A DNA stretch of 13,054 bases from Desulfuromonadaceae bacterium UBA5613 (GCA_002424625.1 DIKR01000127.1:1-13054); one strand, 5' to 3'; positions 1 to 7,196 are shown, counted from the stretch's first letter. The notes: generated by a model from the letters alone, not told the origin. Program-made: numbers and translations.

Positions 1-108
1 GTCAGCAGCAATGGCCTTAGCAGCAGCGAAGAGAGCGTCCTCGCCGAGGTTCTCAACGACCTGCTGCGTCAGGGTAACGGGGAGGAATCATGCGACCACT
101 TAAACTGA
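1..108 (+). CDS. sbcD: Probable SbcD nuclease subunit, C-terminal end only (5' truncated by window edge)
   Basis: The first reading frame is open from the window edge to a TGA at 106-108 and encodes 35 residues rich in Ser, Glu and Leu (for example EESVLAEVLNDLL), a plausible amphipathic C-terminal helix. It overlaps the start of sbcC by 19 bp, the tight translational coupling expected of an sbcD-sbcC operon. SbcD is the Mn-dependent metallophosphoesterase nuclease that works with the SbcC ATPase on hairpins and blocked DNA ends. None of its catalytic motifs lie in this fragment, so the name rests on position and frame. The other forward frame open across this stretch gives a much less protein-like peptide. 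Confidence 0.6.
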   Translation, partial: VSSNGLSSSEESVLAEVLNDLLRQGNGEESCDHLN

Positions 109-3100
109 CCCTGCGCGCTTTCGGGCCCTTTGTCGGGGAAGAGGTCGTCGACTTCACCCTTTATGGCGACAATGCCTTTCTGTTGATCAACGGCCCGACC
201 GGCGCCGGCAAGACCACCCTCCTCGATGGCATCTGTTACGCCCTTTACGGCGAGGCGAGCGGCGCCGGGCGCAGTGAACATTATCTCCGTTCGCAGCGTG
301 CCGCTAAAGAGGTGATTTGTCAGGTCGATTTCCTCTTCAGTGTCGGCCCCCGTATTTATTCCCTCAAACGCCGGCCGGCGCAGACGATTCTCCATAAAGA
401 GAAGGTGCGTGAGCTGAATCATCAGGTGGAGTTCTGTGAGGTTTCGGCCGACAGGGAGATAATCGGCGAGCGACTCAGCAAGATTAACGAAGTGCGCGAG
501 CGTATCGAGTCCCTCCTCGGCTTCTCCAGTGACCAGTTCCGTCAGGTCGTTGTTCTGCCGCAAGGGGAGTTCCGCCGCCTCCTGTTGGCCAAGTCCGATG
601 AAAAGGAGCGCATCCTCGAAAAACTCTTCAATACCGGCCGCTACAAATTTGTCGAGGAAGCGCTGAAGAAGCGGCGTTCGCTTCTCGGGGAGGAGTTGAA
701 AAAGCTCAAGGCGGAAGTTGAAGGGATCCTCGTCGCCTGCCAGGTTGGCAGTGCGGTCGAACTGGATGAACGGATCGCCGCTGTGGCAGCGCGCCGTGCT
801 GAACGGGCGCAGGAGCTGAGCACCTTGATTCTGCGCCAGCAGCTTTGTCATGAGCAGTTGCGATCGGCGCAGGCCGATGCGGAAAATTTCCGGGAGTATG
901 ATCAGGCGCAGCTCTTTTTCGCTCAACTCGAAGGGCAGAGCGAGCTCATGGCACTGAATGCGACTGCGATTGAGGCCGCCTCCCGCTCGCTTCTGCTTGT
1001 CGATCTCGAAAGTGCCGTGCAGCGCGGAGAAGGGGAAGTCACGGGATTGCGGCAGCGGATTGCCGTGCTCGCTGCAGCACAGCGTCATCTTGCCGACGAG
1101 GTTGAAATCGTCCGGCAACGCCTGGCCGCCTGTCGGGAAGAACAGGGTCTGATTCCGGCAAAGGTGGAAGAAACCGCACAATTGCGTCACTCCTTGACGC
1201 TGCTGCGGGAGCTGGAGGGCTACCGGCTAGATCTGGAGAAGGCGCAGGCAGCGGCGGTAACGGCGCAGCAGCAGCTTGACCAGTTACAGGCGGCACGGCA
1301 GTGCGAAGAGCAGGGGATTGAGTCGCTGACGGCGCGAATCGAAGAGCTGGCCGTGACCAGCGGTCGTCTCGGCGAGATCGATGGCGAGATTGCGCGTGTG
1401 ACGCAACTGCTCAAAGTGCGGGGGGAATTTGATGCCGAGACTCTTCGCTTGCAGCAGCTCACCAGCGAACTGGCAACGGCCACGTCCGTTGTCAAGGCCA
1501 CGGAAGCAACCGCAGCAACGGCGCGGAGAGATCTGGAGGAATTGAATCGACAGTTTCTCGCCGGTCAGGCCGCCCTTCTTGCCGCTCAGTTGACGGACGG
1601 GGAACCCTGTCTGGTCTGCGGCGCCACCGCCCATCCCCACCCGGCCCGGGCGACAGGGACGATTCCGTCCGAGGACGCACTGGAAAAAGCAACACAGCGC
1701 TGTGCGGCCACCGTTGCAGAATGGGAGGCGGAAGCGACGCGACGGACCGAGATCTCCGGTTGGCAACAGGGGTGTATGGCGAGTCGGGCGCGACTCCTTG
1801 ATGCCCTGCAGGGGACAGAAGGCGATCCTCTGGAAATCCTGCAGCAGCAACTGGCCCGCTGCAGAGAAGAGAAAGAAATTGCCGCCCGCGCCACAGGAAT
1901 CCTTGATAAGTCTCGCCAGGAGCGCGACGCCCGCACTGCCCGACGCCAGCAATATCAGCAGCAAGAACCAGCGGCGGCGGAGGCTTTGCTGGCGGCGACG
2001 GCGACGGTGGAGCGTCTGCACGGGCTGGTTGCCAAGGGTGAAACCGCAACTGCCGGGATGAATGCCGCGGAAGTTGCGGCCCGCATTGCTGCCAGTGAAG
2101 AGTTCGTGGCCCGCGTCAACAGCGAGGCGCAGCAGGCAGAGGAGTTGTTTGCTCGCACAGCAGCCACGCAACAAAAGAACAGCGGCGAGCTGACACAGTC
2201 AGAGGAAGAGGTGCAGCGTCGCTGCGTGACTTTGATCTCTTTGCAGGAAGAGTTGAGCGGACGCCTGGCGGGTGAAGGTTTTAGCGATCTTGCCGCTTGT
2301 CGCGCCGCCCGTCTGGAGCCAGCCGTTCTCGCTCGCCGCAAGGAAGAGCTGGAGCGTTTCCGCCAGGATCTGGCGACAGCAACGGTGCGCCGGGAGCGGG
2401 CGGCAATGCTCTGTGCCGGTCGTTCCCGTCCAGATCTGGAAGCATTGCTGCAAGGCAAGGATGATATCGACCGCGAGGTCGGTGTGCTGCAACAGGAGAT
2501 GGGTGCCTTGGTCGGGGAAGCTGTAACTCTGGAGGGCGCCCGAAAAAATATCGGGGTCAAAGGGACGGCCATTGTTCGTCTGGAGGAAGATTTTGCAGTT
2601 GTCGGGAGGCTGGCCGATCTGGCCGGTGGGCAGAATCCGCTGCGCATGACCCTGCAACGTTATGTTCTGGCGGCCCTCTTTGAAGAAGTTGCCATTGCTG
2701 CTTCGCGCCGGCTGAGCAAGATGAGTCGCGGCCGTTATCACCTGCTCCGTGCCGAGATCCCCCGCGACGGCAAGAGTACCGGCGGTCTCGATCTCGATGT
2801 CATCGACGATTACTGCGGCGAGCGCCGCCCGGCCTTTACCCTCTCCGGCGGAGAGTCTTTTCTCGCTTCCCTAGCCCTCGCTCTCGGACTCTCCGACGTC
2901 GTCCTTGCTCAGAGTGGCGGCCGCTATCTCGACTGTATCTTTATCGACGAAGGCTTCGGCACTCTTGATGGCGAGACTCTCGATTTTGCCCTGAATACCC
3001 TGATCGAGCTGCATCAGTCCGGACGGGTGATCGGTATCATCTCGCACGTGGCCGAGCTCAAAGAGCGCATCCCCTGCCGGATTGAAATCGTGGCGCAAAA

Positions 3101-3143
3101 AGAGGGGAGCATCATTGTGCAGAGTGACGCTAAAAGACCTTAG
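90..3143 (+). CDS. sbcC: SbcC, SMC/Rad50-like ATPase subunit of the SbcCD exonuclease
   Basis: This 1017-residue protein is the Rad50-type ATPase that, with SbcD, opens DNA hairpins and trims protein-blocked double-strand ends in the cytoplasm. Visible motifs, in order: the N-terminal DNA-contact and Walker A region with GPTGAGKTT at residues 35-43; a Q-loop in LPQGEF around Q158; long Glu/Gln/Ala/Arg-rich coiled coil on both sides of a zinc hook at C507 and C510 (CLVC followed by His-Pro residues); a second long coiled coil; the ABC signature LSGGES at 918-923; and Walker B ending in IFIDE at 950-954, with the D-loop following at about 959-960. Length is close to the approximately 1050 residues of E. 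coli SbcC. The ATG at 90 is preceded by a good ribosome site, GGGGAGG, at about 79-84. The 3' end overlaps the convergent traB gene by 14 bp, leaving no room for a terminator of its own. The hook has Leu where Pro is common (CPxC). Confidence 0.96.
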   Translation: MRPLKLTLRAFGPFVGEEVVDFTLYGDNAFLLINGPTGAGKTTLLDGICYALYGEASGAGRSEHYLRSQRAAKEVICQVDFLFSVGPRIYSLKRRPAQTILHKEKVRELNHQVEFCEVSADREIIGERLSKINEVRERIESLLGFSSDQFRQVVVLPQGEFRRLLLAKSDEKERILEKLFNTGRYKFVEEALKKRRSLLGEELKKLKAEVEGILVACQVGSAVELDERIAAVAARRAERAQELSTLILRQQLCHEQLRSAQADAENFREYDQAQLFFAQLEGQSELMALNATAIEAASRSLLLVDLESAVQRGEGEVTGLRQRIAVLAAAQRHLADEVEIVRQRLAACREEQGLIPAKVEETAQLRHSLTLLRELEGYRLDLEKAQAAAVTAQQQLDQLQAARQCEEQGIESLTARIEELAVTSGRLGEIDGEIARVTQLLKVRGEFDAETLRLQQLTSELATATSVVKATEATAATARRDLEELNRQFLAGQAALLAAQLTDGEPCLVCGATAHPHPARATGTIPSEDALEKATQRCAATVAEWEAEATRRTEISGWQQGCMASRARLLDALQGTEGDPLEILQQQLARCREEKEIAARATGILDKSRQERDARTARRQQYQQQEPAAAEALLAATATVERLHGLVAKGETATAGMNAAEVAARIAASEEFVARVNSEAQQAEELFARTAATQQKNSGELTQSEEEVQRRCVTLISLQEELSGRLAGEGFSDLAACRAARLEPAVLARRKEELERFRQDLATATVRRERAAMLCAGRSRPDLEALLQGKDDIDREVGVLQQEMGALVGEAVTLEGARKNIGVKGTAIVRLEEDFAVVGRLADLAGGQNPLRMTLQRYVLAALFEEVAIAASRRLSKMSRGRYHLLRAEIPRDGKSTGGLDLDVIDDYCGERRPAFTLSGGESFLASLALALGLSDVVLAQSGGRYLDCIFIDEGFGTLDGETLDFALNTLIELHQSGRVIGIISHVAELKERIPCRIEIVAQKEGSIIVQSDAKRP

Positions 3144-4296
3144 TCAGCCAGCGCAGGGCGAGAAAAAGGCCGGCAGAGGCGCCGAGGGAGGAGAAGAAGA
3201 AGACGAGGAGGACGCGGGTGACGCGATTGCCCCACCAGCCGCGCATGGTAACGACATCGTCGCTGACGTGTTCGAGGTCGCGCACCGTCGGCGGCACGAT
3301 CCAGGCCTGGGTGAGGCCGGTAAAGAAGCCGACACCGAGGGCGGGGTGCAGGGTGGTGATCGGGGCAGCGACAAAGGCGGTGAGAATAGTGAGGGGATGG
3401 CCGAGAGCCACGGCAGTGCCGATGGCGGAGAGAGAGCCGGTGGCGAGGATCCAGGCGAAGGCGGCCTCCATGAGCCGTCCTTTGTCACCGAGAAAGAAGC
3501 CGGCGATAAAGACAACAACGATCGCTCCCGGGATCAGCCAGGCAGAAGCGCGGGCGATAAATCCCGGCTCGGGAATGGTCTCAAGATCGCTGATATCGTC
3601 CAGCGCATCGCTGTCAAAGTGGCGGAGGATTCCCGGCACATGCGCAGCGCCGACAACGGCGACAACCTTGCTGCCACTGGCATTACGGATGTTGTGCGCC
3701 ATGTAACGGTCGCGCTCGTCGATGAGGATGGCTTTGACCGAGGGGAGGGCGCTCCCCATCTCTTCGATCATGCCGTTGAGGGCGTCGGACTGCCGCAAGC
3801 GGGCCAATTCTTTTTCGTCAATCTTGGTACTGTCGAAGAGGCCGGAGAGCAGGGCGGCCATAATGTTGAGCCGTTTGCCGAAGCCGGTCATACGCCAGGC
3901 GCGCAACAGGGTGGTGCGAATATTACGGTCGACGAGGCTGAGAGCGATGCCGTTCTCTTCGGCGGCAGTGGCCGCGGCCAGCAACTCGGCCCCCGGACGC
4001 ACGCCGGTCTGCATCCCCATCCGCTTCTGAAAGGAGACGAGAGCGAGGTTGGCAAGGAGGAAGGATCCCTGGCCGCTGCGGATGGCCTGGACCAGATTGA
4101 GCGATTGCCAGCGGGAATCATCCTTGAGAGATTGATAGCGCTGGCTGTCGAGTTCGACGCAGACGCGATCCGGTTCTTCGCTGGCAATGACCTGGAGCAC
4201 CATGTCGACTGATTCCTGTGAAACGTGCGCGGTGCCGATGAGGATGATTTCGCGGCCGGGAAGAAAAATACGTTGCAGGTCTGTTGATGGATTCAT
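3130..4296 (-). CDS. TraB/PrgY-family membrane protein (TIKI/TraB superfamily)
   Basis: This 388-residue protein belongs to the TraB/PrgY family, named after the enterococcal pheromone-shutdown proteins and related to TIKI-type metalloproteases. The cytosolic-looking N-terminal domain shows the paired family motifs: GTAH at 21-24, the acidic VCVELD strand with E48 followed by R53 and Y54, DERDRYMA near 193-200, and the second G-x-x-H, GAAH, at 216-219. The C-terminal part holds about four hydrophobic segments near residues 250-269, 278-298, 302-330 and 361-381, so it is an integral membrane protein. The true substrate in proteobacteria is unknown and I infer none. The ATG start gives the GTAH motif its usual N-terminal position; the ribosome site is weak (AAAGG about 12 bases upstream). 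It ends inside sbcC (14-bp tail-to-tail overlap) and lies just downstream of the 6S RNA gene on the same strand, so some read-through from ssrS is possible. Confidence 0.88.
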   Translation of the reverse strand: MNPSTDLQRIFLPGREIILIGTAHVSQESVDMVLQVIASEEPDRVCVELDSQRYQSLKDDSRWQSLNLVQAIRSGQGSFLLANLALVSFQKRMGMQTGVRPGAELLAAATAAEENGIALSLVDRNIRTTLLRAWRMTGFGKRLNIMAALLSGLFDSTKIDEKELARLRQSDALNGMIEEMGSALPSVKAILIDERDRYMAHNIRNASGSKVVAVVGAAHVPGILRHFDSDALDDISDLETIPEPGFIARASAWLIPGAIVVVFIAGFFLGDKGRLMEAAFAWILATGSLSAIGTAVALGHPLTILTAFVAAPITTLHPALGVGFFTGLTQAWIVPPTVRDLEHVSDDVVTMRGWWGNRVTRVLLVFFFSSLGASAGLFLALRWLTKVF

Positions 4297-4321
4297 GAAG
4301 AAGAAGAACCTTTGTGGTCAT

Positions 4322-4349
4322 AAAATAGGAGGTCAAAGGGGATGGACAA
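4322..4349 (-). promoter_or_regulatory. Weak candidate promoter for traB
   Basis: On the minus strand TTGTCC (4344-4349) is followed after 16 bases by TATTTT (4322-4327), about 25 bases before the traB ATG. Both boxes match the sigma-70 consensus only partly. The site falls between the hairpin after the 6S RNA and traB, which is where an independent traB promoter would be expected. Confidence 0.3.
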
Positions 4350-4355
4350 GATGTG

Positions 4356-4389
4356 AGAAAGGGCGCCGGTAGTAACCGACACCCTTTCT
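4356..4389 (-). terminator. Hairpin downstream of 6S RNA, likely intrinsic terminator
   Basis: Two 14-base arms (4356-4369 and 4376-4389) flank a 6-base loop. Read as minus-strand RNA all 14 positions pair, two of them as G-U; read as plus-strand RNA the same two positions become C-A mismatches. This asymmetry favours a role in minus-strand transcripts, that is, after the 6S RNA. The U-tract on the minus side is short (CUUUCUC), whereas the plus side has a better T-run (4389-4393), so some bidirectional activity is possible. Confidence 0.6.
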
Positions 4390-4393
4390 TTTT

Positions 4394-4584
4394 GCTCTCC
4401 GCACCTGCCGTGGGTTGGTTTAGCCTCACAGCGATTACTATGAGGTGGGACCGTTTGTTGTTGCTTTAGACTTCCCACTCGCTGCTGTGGGCTTGCACAC
4501 CGCAACCCTGAAACAATCCCGATGGTGCATTATTCGGCGTGGGCGTTTACGTCCACACATGCAGGGCAGAGAATCTTGTCTCTT
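4394..4584 (-). ncRNA. ssrS: 6S RNA, regulator of sigma-70 RNA polymerase
   Basis: 6S RNA mimics an open promoter and sequesters the housekeeping RNA polymerase holoenzyme. On the minus strand this approximately 190-nt segment can fold as a 6S RNA. A closing stem pairs CTCTGCCCTGC (4561-4571) with GCAGG...GGAGAG (4395-4408). A large central bubble carries a small hairpin on its 3' side, CCTCA with TGAGG (4424-4445). A long terminal stem uses GGGA/TCCC, TTGTT/AACAA, GTTGC/GCAAC and an apical CCCAC/GTGGG. Sequence features recalled from the family also match: GCCGAATAA in the 5' bubble strand, GCGGTGTGCA, GGGAAGTCTAAAG, and CCAACCC...GGCAGG near the 3' end. It has a good promoter (TTGCAA, 17 bases, TATACT) and a hairpin just downstream. 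Length agrees with the 184 nt of E. coli 6S. Both ends are predicted. By analogy with E. coli, product RNA would be templated from the 5' bubble strand near 4529-4545. No protein of merit overlaps it. Confidence 0.87.
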
Positions 4585-4591
4585 GGTTCAA

Positions 4592-4620
4592 AGTATATGC
4601 CGGCCTTTGATGCGTTGCAA
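4592..4620 (-). promoter_or_regulatory. Sigma-70-type promoter of ssrS (6S RNA)
   Basis: On the minus strand a -35 box TTGCAA (4615-4620) is separated by exactly 17 bases from a -10 box TATACT (4592-4597). The expected transcription start is around 4584-4585, about 13 bases before the closing stem of the 6S RNA. Spacing and position both support the 6S call. Confidence 0.7.
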
Positions 4621-4700
4621 CCCTCTTTGTAAAAAAATGTGAAAAGGACTTTTTTCTCCCGGTAGCGCGCCACAAAAGAGCTATGTTATCTTTGGTGGGC

Positions 4701-4707
4701 AAAGGAG
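4701..4707 (+). promoter_or_regulatory. Ribosome binding site fixing the GTG start of hypF
   Basis: AAAGGAG lies six bases before the GTG at 4714. No better in-frame ATG exists upstream, and the next residues run directly into the acylphosphatase motif, so the GTG is the start. Confidence 0.75.
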
Positions 4708-4713
4708 TGCAAA

Positions 4714-7008
4714 GTGGAGCAGAAACGGTTGCAAATCGAGATTGAAGGATTAGTGCAGGGGGTTGGTTTCCGGCCTTTCGTCGCCCAGTTGGCAACGCGG
4801 CTGGGTCTGACCGGTACGGTGCTCAATGACGGACGCGGGGTCGTGATTGCGGCGCAGGGCGAGCCGGTGATCCTCGACCTTTTTCTTGTTGCTCTGCAGC
4901 ATGAGTCTCCGCCCCTGGCCCGAATCGAGCGCTTGCAGAGCACGGCCCTTTCCCTTTTCCCGGAAGAAAGTTCCTTTGCCATCCTTGCCAGTTCCGGCGA
5001 CGGCGACAAAGTGGCGGCGATTGCCCCGGATGCGCACCTTTGTGACGATTGTCTCGCCGAGCTGCTCGACCCGCACGATCGCCGTTATCACTACCCCTTT
5101 ATTAATTGCACCAACTGTGGCCCGCGTCTTTCGATCATTACCGGCATCCCCTATGATCGTGCCCGGACGACGATGGCCGCCTTCCCTCTCTGTCCGGCTT
5201 GTGCGGTCGAGTACCGGGATCCAGGCTCGCGGCGTTACCATGCCCAGCCGATTGCCTGCCCAAAGTGCGGCCCGCACCTGAGCCTCCTTTCTTTTGCTGG
5301 CATTCCCCTTGTCGGGGATCCTCTCGCCGAGGCCATAGCGCTGTTGCAGGCCGGCAAGATTGTCGCCATCAAGGGGCTGGGCGGCTACCATCTCGCCGTC
5401 GATGCGGAGAATGACGAGGCAGTGGCGCGGCTGCGGCGGCGCAAACGGCGGGACGAAAAGCCGTTGGCGCTGATGGTCACTTCCCTGGCGAGGGCCCACG
5501 CTCTGGCGCAGATCAGCCCGGCCGAGGCGCGCCTGCTGACCAGCGTCGAGCGCCCCATCGTTCTGTTGTCGGCGAAGGACCACCCGACTCTTTCTCCCGG
5601 CATTGCCCCGCGCAACCGTTATCTTGGAATCATGCTTCCCTATACCCCGCTGCATTATCTCCTCTTGGCTCTTGGCGGCTTTTCTGCTCTGGTCATGACC
5701 AGCGGCAACCACAGTGACGCGCCGATTGCCGCTGACGATGCGCAAGCCCTGGATGAACTCGGGAGTATCGCCGATGCTTTTTTGCTCCATAACCGGCGCA
5801 TTCATACCCGCATTGACGATTCGATCGTTCGTGTCCTGGCCGACAAGCCGCTTCTGTTGCGCCGGGCCCGCGGCTATGTCCCGCGCACCGTGGCTCTTCC
5901 GATCAGCTCCCCGTCAATTCTCGCTCTTGGCGGAGAGTTGAAGAATACCCTGTGTCTGACCCGCAACGATCACGCTTATCTCAGCCAGCATCTCGGTGAT
6001 CTTGGCAATCTCGAGAGCTGCGCCGGTCATGTCGCCATGAGTGCGCACCTGCAAAGTCTTCTTGAGCTCCATCCAGCGGTGGTGGCCCACGATCTTCATC
6101 CGGATTACCAGACGACCCGTCTCGCCGATTCCCTTCCCGGCGTCCAGCGCATTGGCGTGCAGCATCATCATGCCCATTTGGCCAGTTGTCTGGCGGAAAA
6201 CGGGCAGAGTGGCCCCGCACTCGGGGTGATCTTCGACGGCCTCGGTTATGGCGCTGACGGGACGATCTGGGGGGGGGAGTTTCTCCTCGGCGATCTCCGC
6301 GATTTTCGGCGAGTCGGCTACTTTACGCCGATTCGTATGCCCGGAGGGGATCTGGCGACCCGCGAACCATGGCGGATGGCGCTGGCCTATCTGCACCAGA
6401 CTTACGGCCGCGACTATCCCCGCCTCCCTTTTCTGCAGGAGATTGCGCGGCGCGACGAACAGTTAATTGTGACGATGATCGAAAAGAGGATCAATGCCCC
6501 CTTGAGTTCCAGTTGCGGGCGCCTCTTTGACGCGGTGGCCGCGCTCCTCGGTCTGCGCAACCGCGTCAACTACGAGGGACAGGCGGCGATCGAGCTGGAG
6601 ATGGTCGCCGCGATCGGCGACTATCCTCCTTATCCGTTCACCCTTGACGGCGTTGCTGATGCCATTGTCTTTGAGCCGCGAGCGATGATTCAGGCGATCG
6701 TTGCCGACTTTGTTGCCGGCATCCCGGTCGCAGAGATCAGCGCGCGTTTTCATGCCACCCTAGTTGCAGTCATTGGCGAAATTTGCGCGCGGGTCCGAGC
6801 GGAGACCGGAATCAACACTATCGCGCTCTCTGGCGGTGTCTTTCAAAATTGCCTGCTGACGGAAGCCGTTATAGCTGATCTGAAAAGGGCTGATTTTATC
6901 GTGCTCACTCACTCTCTTGTCCCCCCCAATGACGGAGGCTTGAGTCTCGGCCAGGCCGCCGTGGCTGCGGCGCGATTGCAAAATCCGGGTGAAACAACTC
7001 TTTATTGA
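4714..7008 (+). CDS. hypF: HypF, carbamoyltransferase for [NiFe]-hydrogenase maturation
   Basis: HypF uses carbamoyl phosphate and ATP to make carbamoyl-adenylate and passes the carbamoyl group to the C-terminal cysteine of HypE. The group becomes the cyanide ligands of the hydrogenase iron. The 764 residues show the full family order. An acylphosphatase domain has VQGVGFR at 14-20. Two zinc fingers form four CxxC pairs at C110/C113, C132/C135, C160/C163 and C182/C185, spaced 18-24-18. A YrdC/Sua5-like domain spans about 198-380 (KGLGGYHLAVDA, KRRDEKPLALM). A Kae1-like C-terminal domain has HHHAH at 484-488, FDGLGYGADG, ALSGGVFQNC and PPNDGGLSLGQ. Length is typical and nothing is missing. It starts with GTG after a good ribosome site. 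It stands alone: no hypCDE or hydrogenase genes are in the window, and its neighbours are 6S RNA (divergent) and dnaE. I found no convincing promoter between 4621 and 4700. Confidence 0.97.
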   Translation: MEQKRLQIEIEGLVQGVGFRPFVAQLATRLGLTGTVLNDGRGVVIAAQGEPVILDLFLVALQHESPPLARIERLQSTALSLFPEESSFAILASSGDGDKVAAIAPDAHLCDDCLAELLDPHDRRYHYPFINCTNCGPRLSIITGIPYDRARTTMAAFPLCPACAVEYRDPGSRRYHAQPIACPKCGPHLSLLSFAGIPLVGDPLAEAIALLQAGKIVAIKGLGGYHLAVDAENDEAVARLRRRKRRDEKPLALMVTSLARAHALAQISPAEARLLTSVERPIVLLSAKDHPTLSPGIAPRNRYLGIMLPYTPLHYLLLALGGFSALVMTSGNHSDAPIAADDAQALDELGSIADAFLLHNRRIHTRIDDSIVRVLADKPLLLRRARGYVPRTVALPISSPSILALGGELKNTLCLTRNDHAYLSQHLGDLGNLESCAGHVAMSAHLQSLLELHPAVVAHDLHPDYQTTRLADSLPGVQRIGVQHHHAHLASCLAENGQSGPALGVIFDGLGYGADGTIWGGEFLLGDLRDFRRVGYFTPIRMPGGDLATREPWRMALAYLHQTYGRDYPRLPFLQEIARRDEQLIVTMIEKRINAPLSSSCGRLFDAVAALLGLRNRVNYEGQAAIELEMVAAIGDYPPYPFTLDGVADAIVFEPRAMIQAIVADFVAGIPVAEISARFHATLVAVIGEICARVRAETGINTIALSGGVFQNCLLTEAVIADLKRADFIVLTHSLVPPNDGGLSLGQAAVAAARLQNPGETTLY

Positions 7009-7055
7009 GAGTGAAGATGTTTTTAGTCCAGCTGGAAGAAGGTTATTCTTGTTCC

Positions 7056-7085
7056 TTGACCGGTTCCGCTGCCGGGTGCTAATAT
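7056..7085 (+). promoter_or_regulatory. Candidate upstream promoter (P1) for dnaE
   Basis: TTGACC (7056-7061) is followed after 18 bases by TAATAT (7080-7085), which is preceded by TG-C as in extended -10 promoters. A start near 7092 would give a leader of about 105 bases that contains the hairpin at 7106-7151. Confidence 0.35.
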
Positions 7086-7105
7086 CCGCTCCGTCCTACG
7101 GCAGG

Positions 7106-7151
7106 AAACCGGTTGTCGCAACGCTTCGCGTTTGCTAAAATCGGTTTTTTT
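7106..7151 (+). terminator. Intrinsic terminator-like hairpin between hypF and dnaE
   Basis: AAACCG (7106-7111) pairs with CGGTTT (7142-7147). The stem continues imperfectly inward to an inner hairpin GCAACGC/GCGTTTGC (7118-7124 with 7128-7135, one bulge, TTC loop). A run of seven T (7145-7151) follows on the plus strand. It is placed to end hypF transcription. If P1 at 7056 is active it could instead act as an attenuator in the dnaE leader. Confidence 0.6.
7113..7141 (+). promoter_or_regulatory. Candidate dnaE promoter (P2) embedded in the hairpin
   Basis: TTGTCG (7113-7118), a 17-base spacer ending in TGC, and TAAAAT (7136-7141) form a candidate sigma-70 promoter with an extended -10. The predicted start near 7148 lies past the hairpin stem, so transcripts would escape the terminator and have a leader of about 50 bases. 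No other -35/-10 pair is evident between 7151 and the dnaE ATG. Confidence 0.42.
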
Positions 7152-7196
7152 ATCTCTGCCCTCATTCCCTCTGTCTCTGGTGAATTTGCAATAAAT

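Noticed and set aside
69..1190. Long open frame of 373 codons on the minus strand inside sbcC
   Set aside because: It lies antisense to clearly conserved SbcC sequence including Walker A; such frames arise from the GC-biased third codon positions. No family resemblance seen.
3082..4212. Plus-strand frame of 376 codons antisense to traB
   Set aside because: The product is a Gly/Glu/Asp/Ala-rich low-complexity sequence, while the minus strand gives a protein with TraB motifs and membrane segments.
4538..4557. Short hairpin GTGGGCG/CGTCCAC as a separate plus-strand element
   Set aside because: It pairs fully only on the plus strand via a G-U, but it falls within the 5' part of the 6S RNA, where other pairing is expected; too short to support its own call.
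4580..4592. tRNA-like TTGGTTCAAAG as a possible T-loop
   Set aside because: No acceptor stem, anticodon arm or CCA fits around it; it lies between the 6S -10 box and the transcription start.
4445..4642. Small frames on either strand across the 6S gene (65-82 codons)
   Set aside because: Arg/Cys-rich peptides without good ribosome sites; the segment is better explained by the structured 6S RNA.
7034..7055. Hairpin GGAAGAAG/CTTGTTCC just after hypF
   Set aside because: One mismatch and no T-run after it, so not an intrinsic terminator; the hairpin at 7106-7151 is the better one.
7113..7196. TTG start adding 28 residues to DnaE
   Set aside because: The extension is translated from the terminator/promoter region and is absent from DnaE proteins; the ATG at 7197 aligns with known starts.
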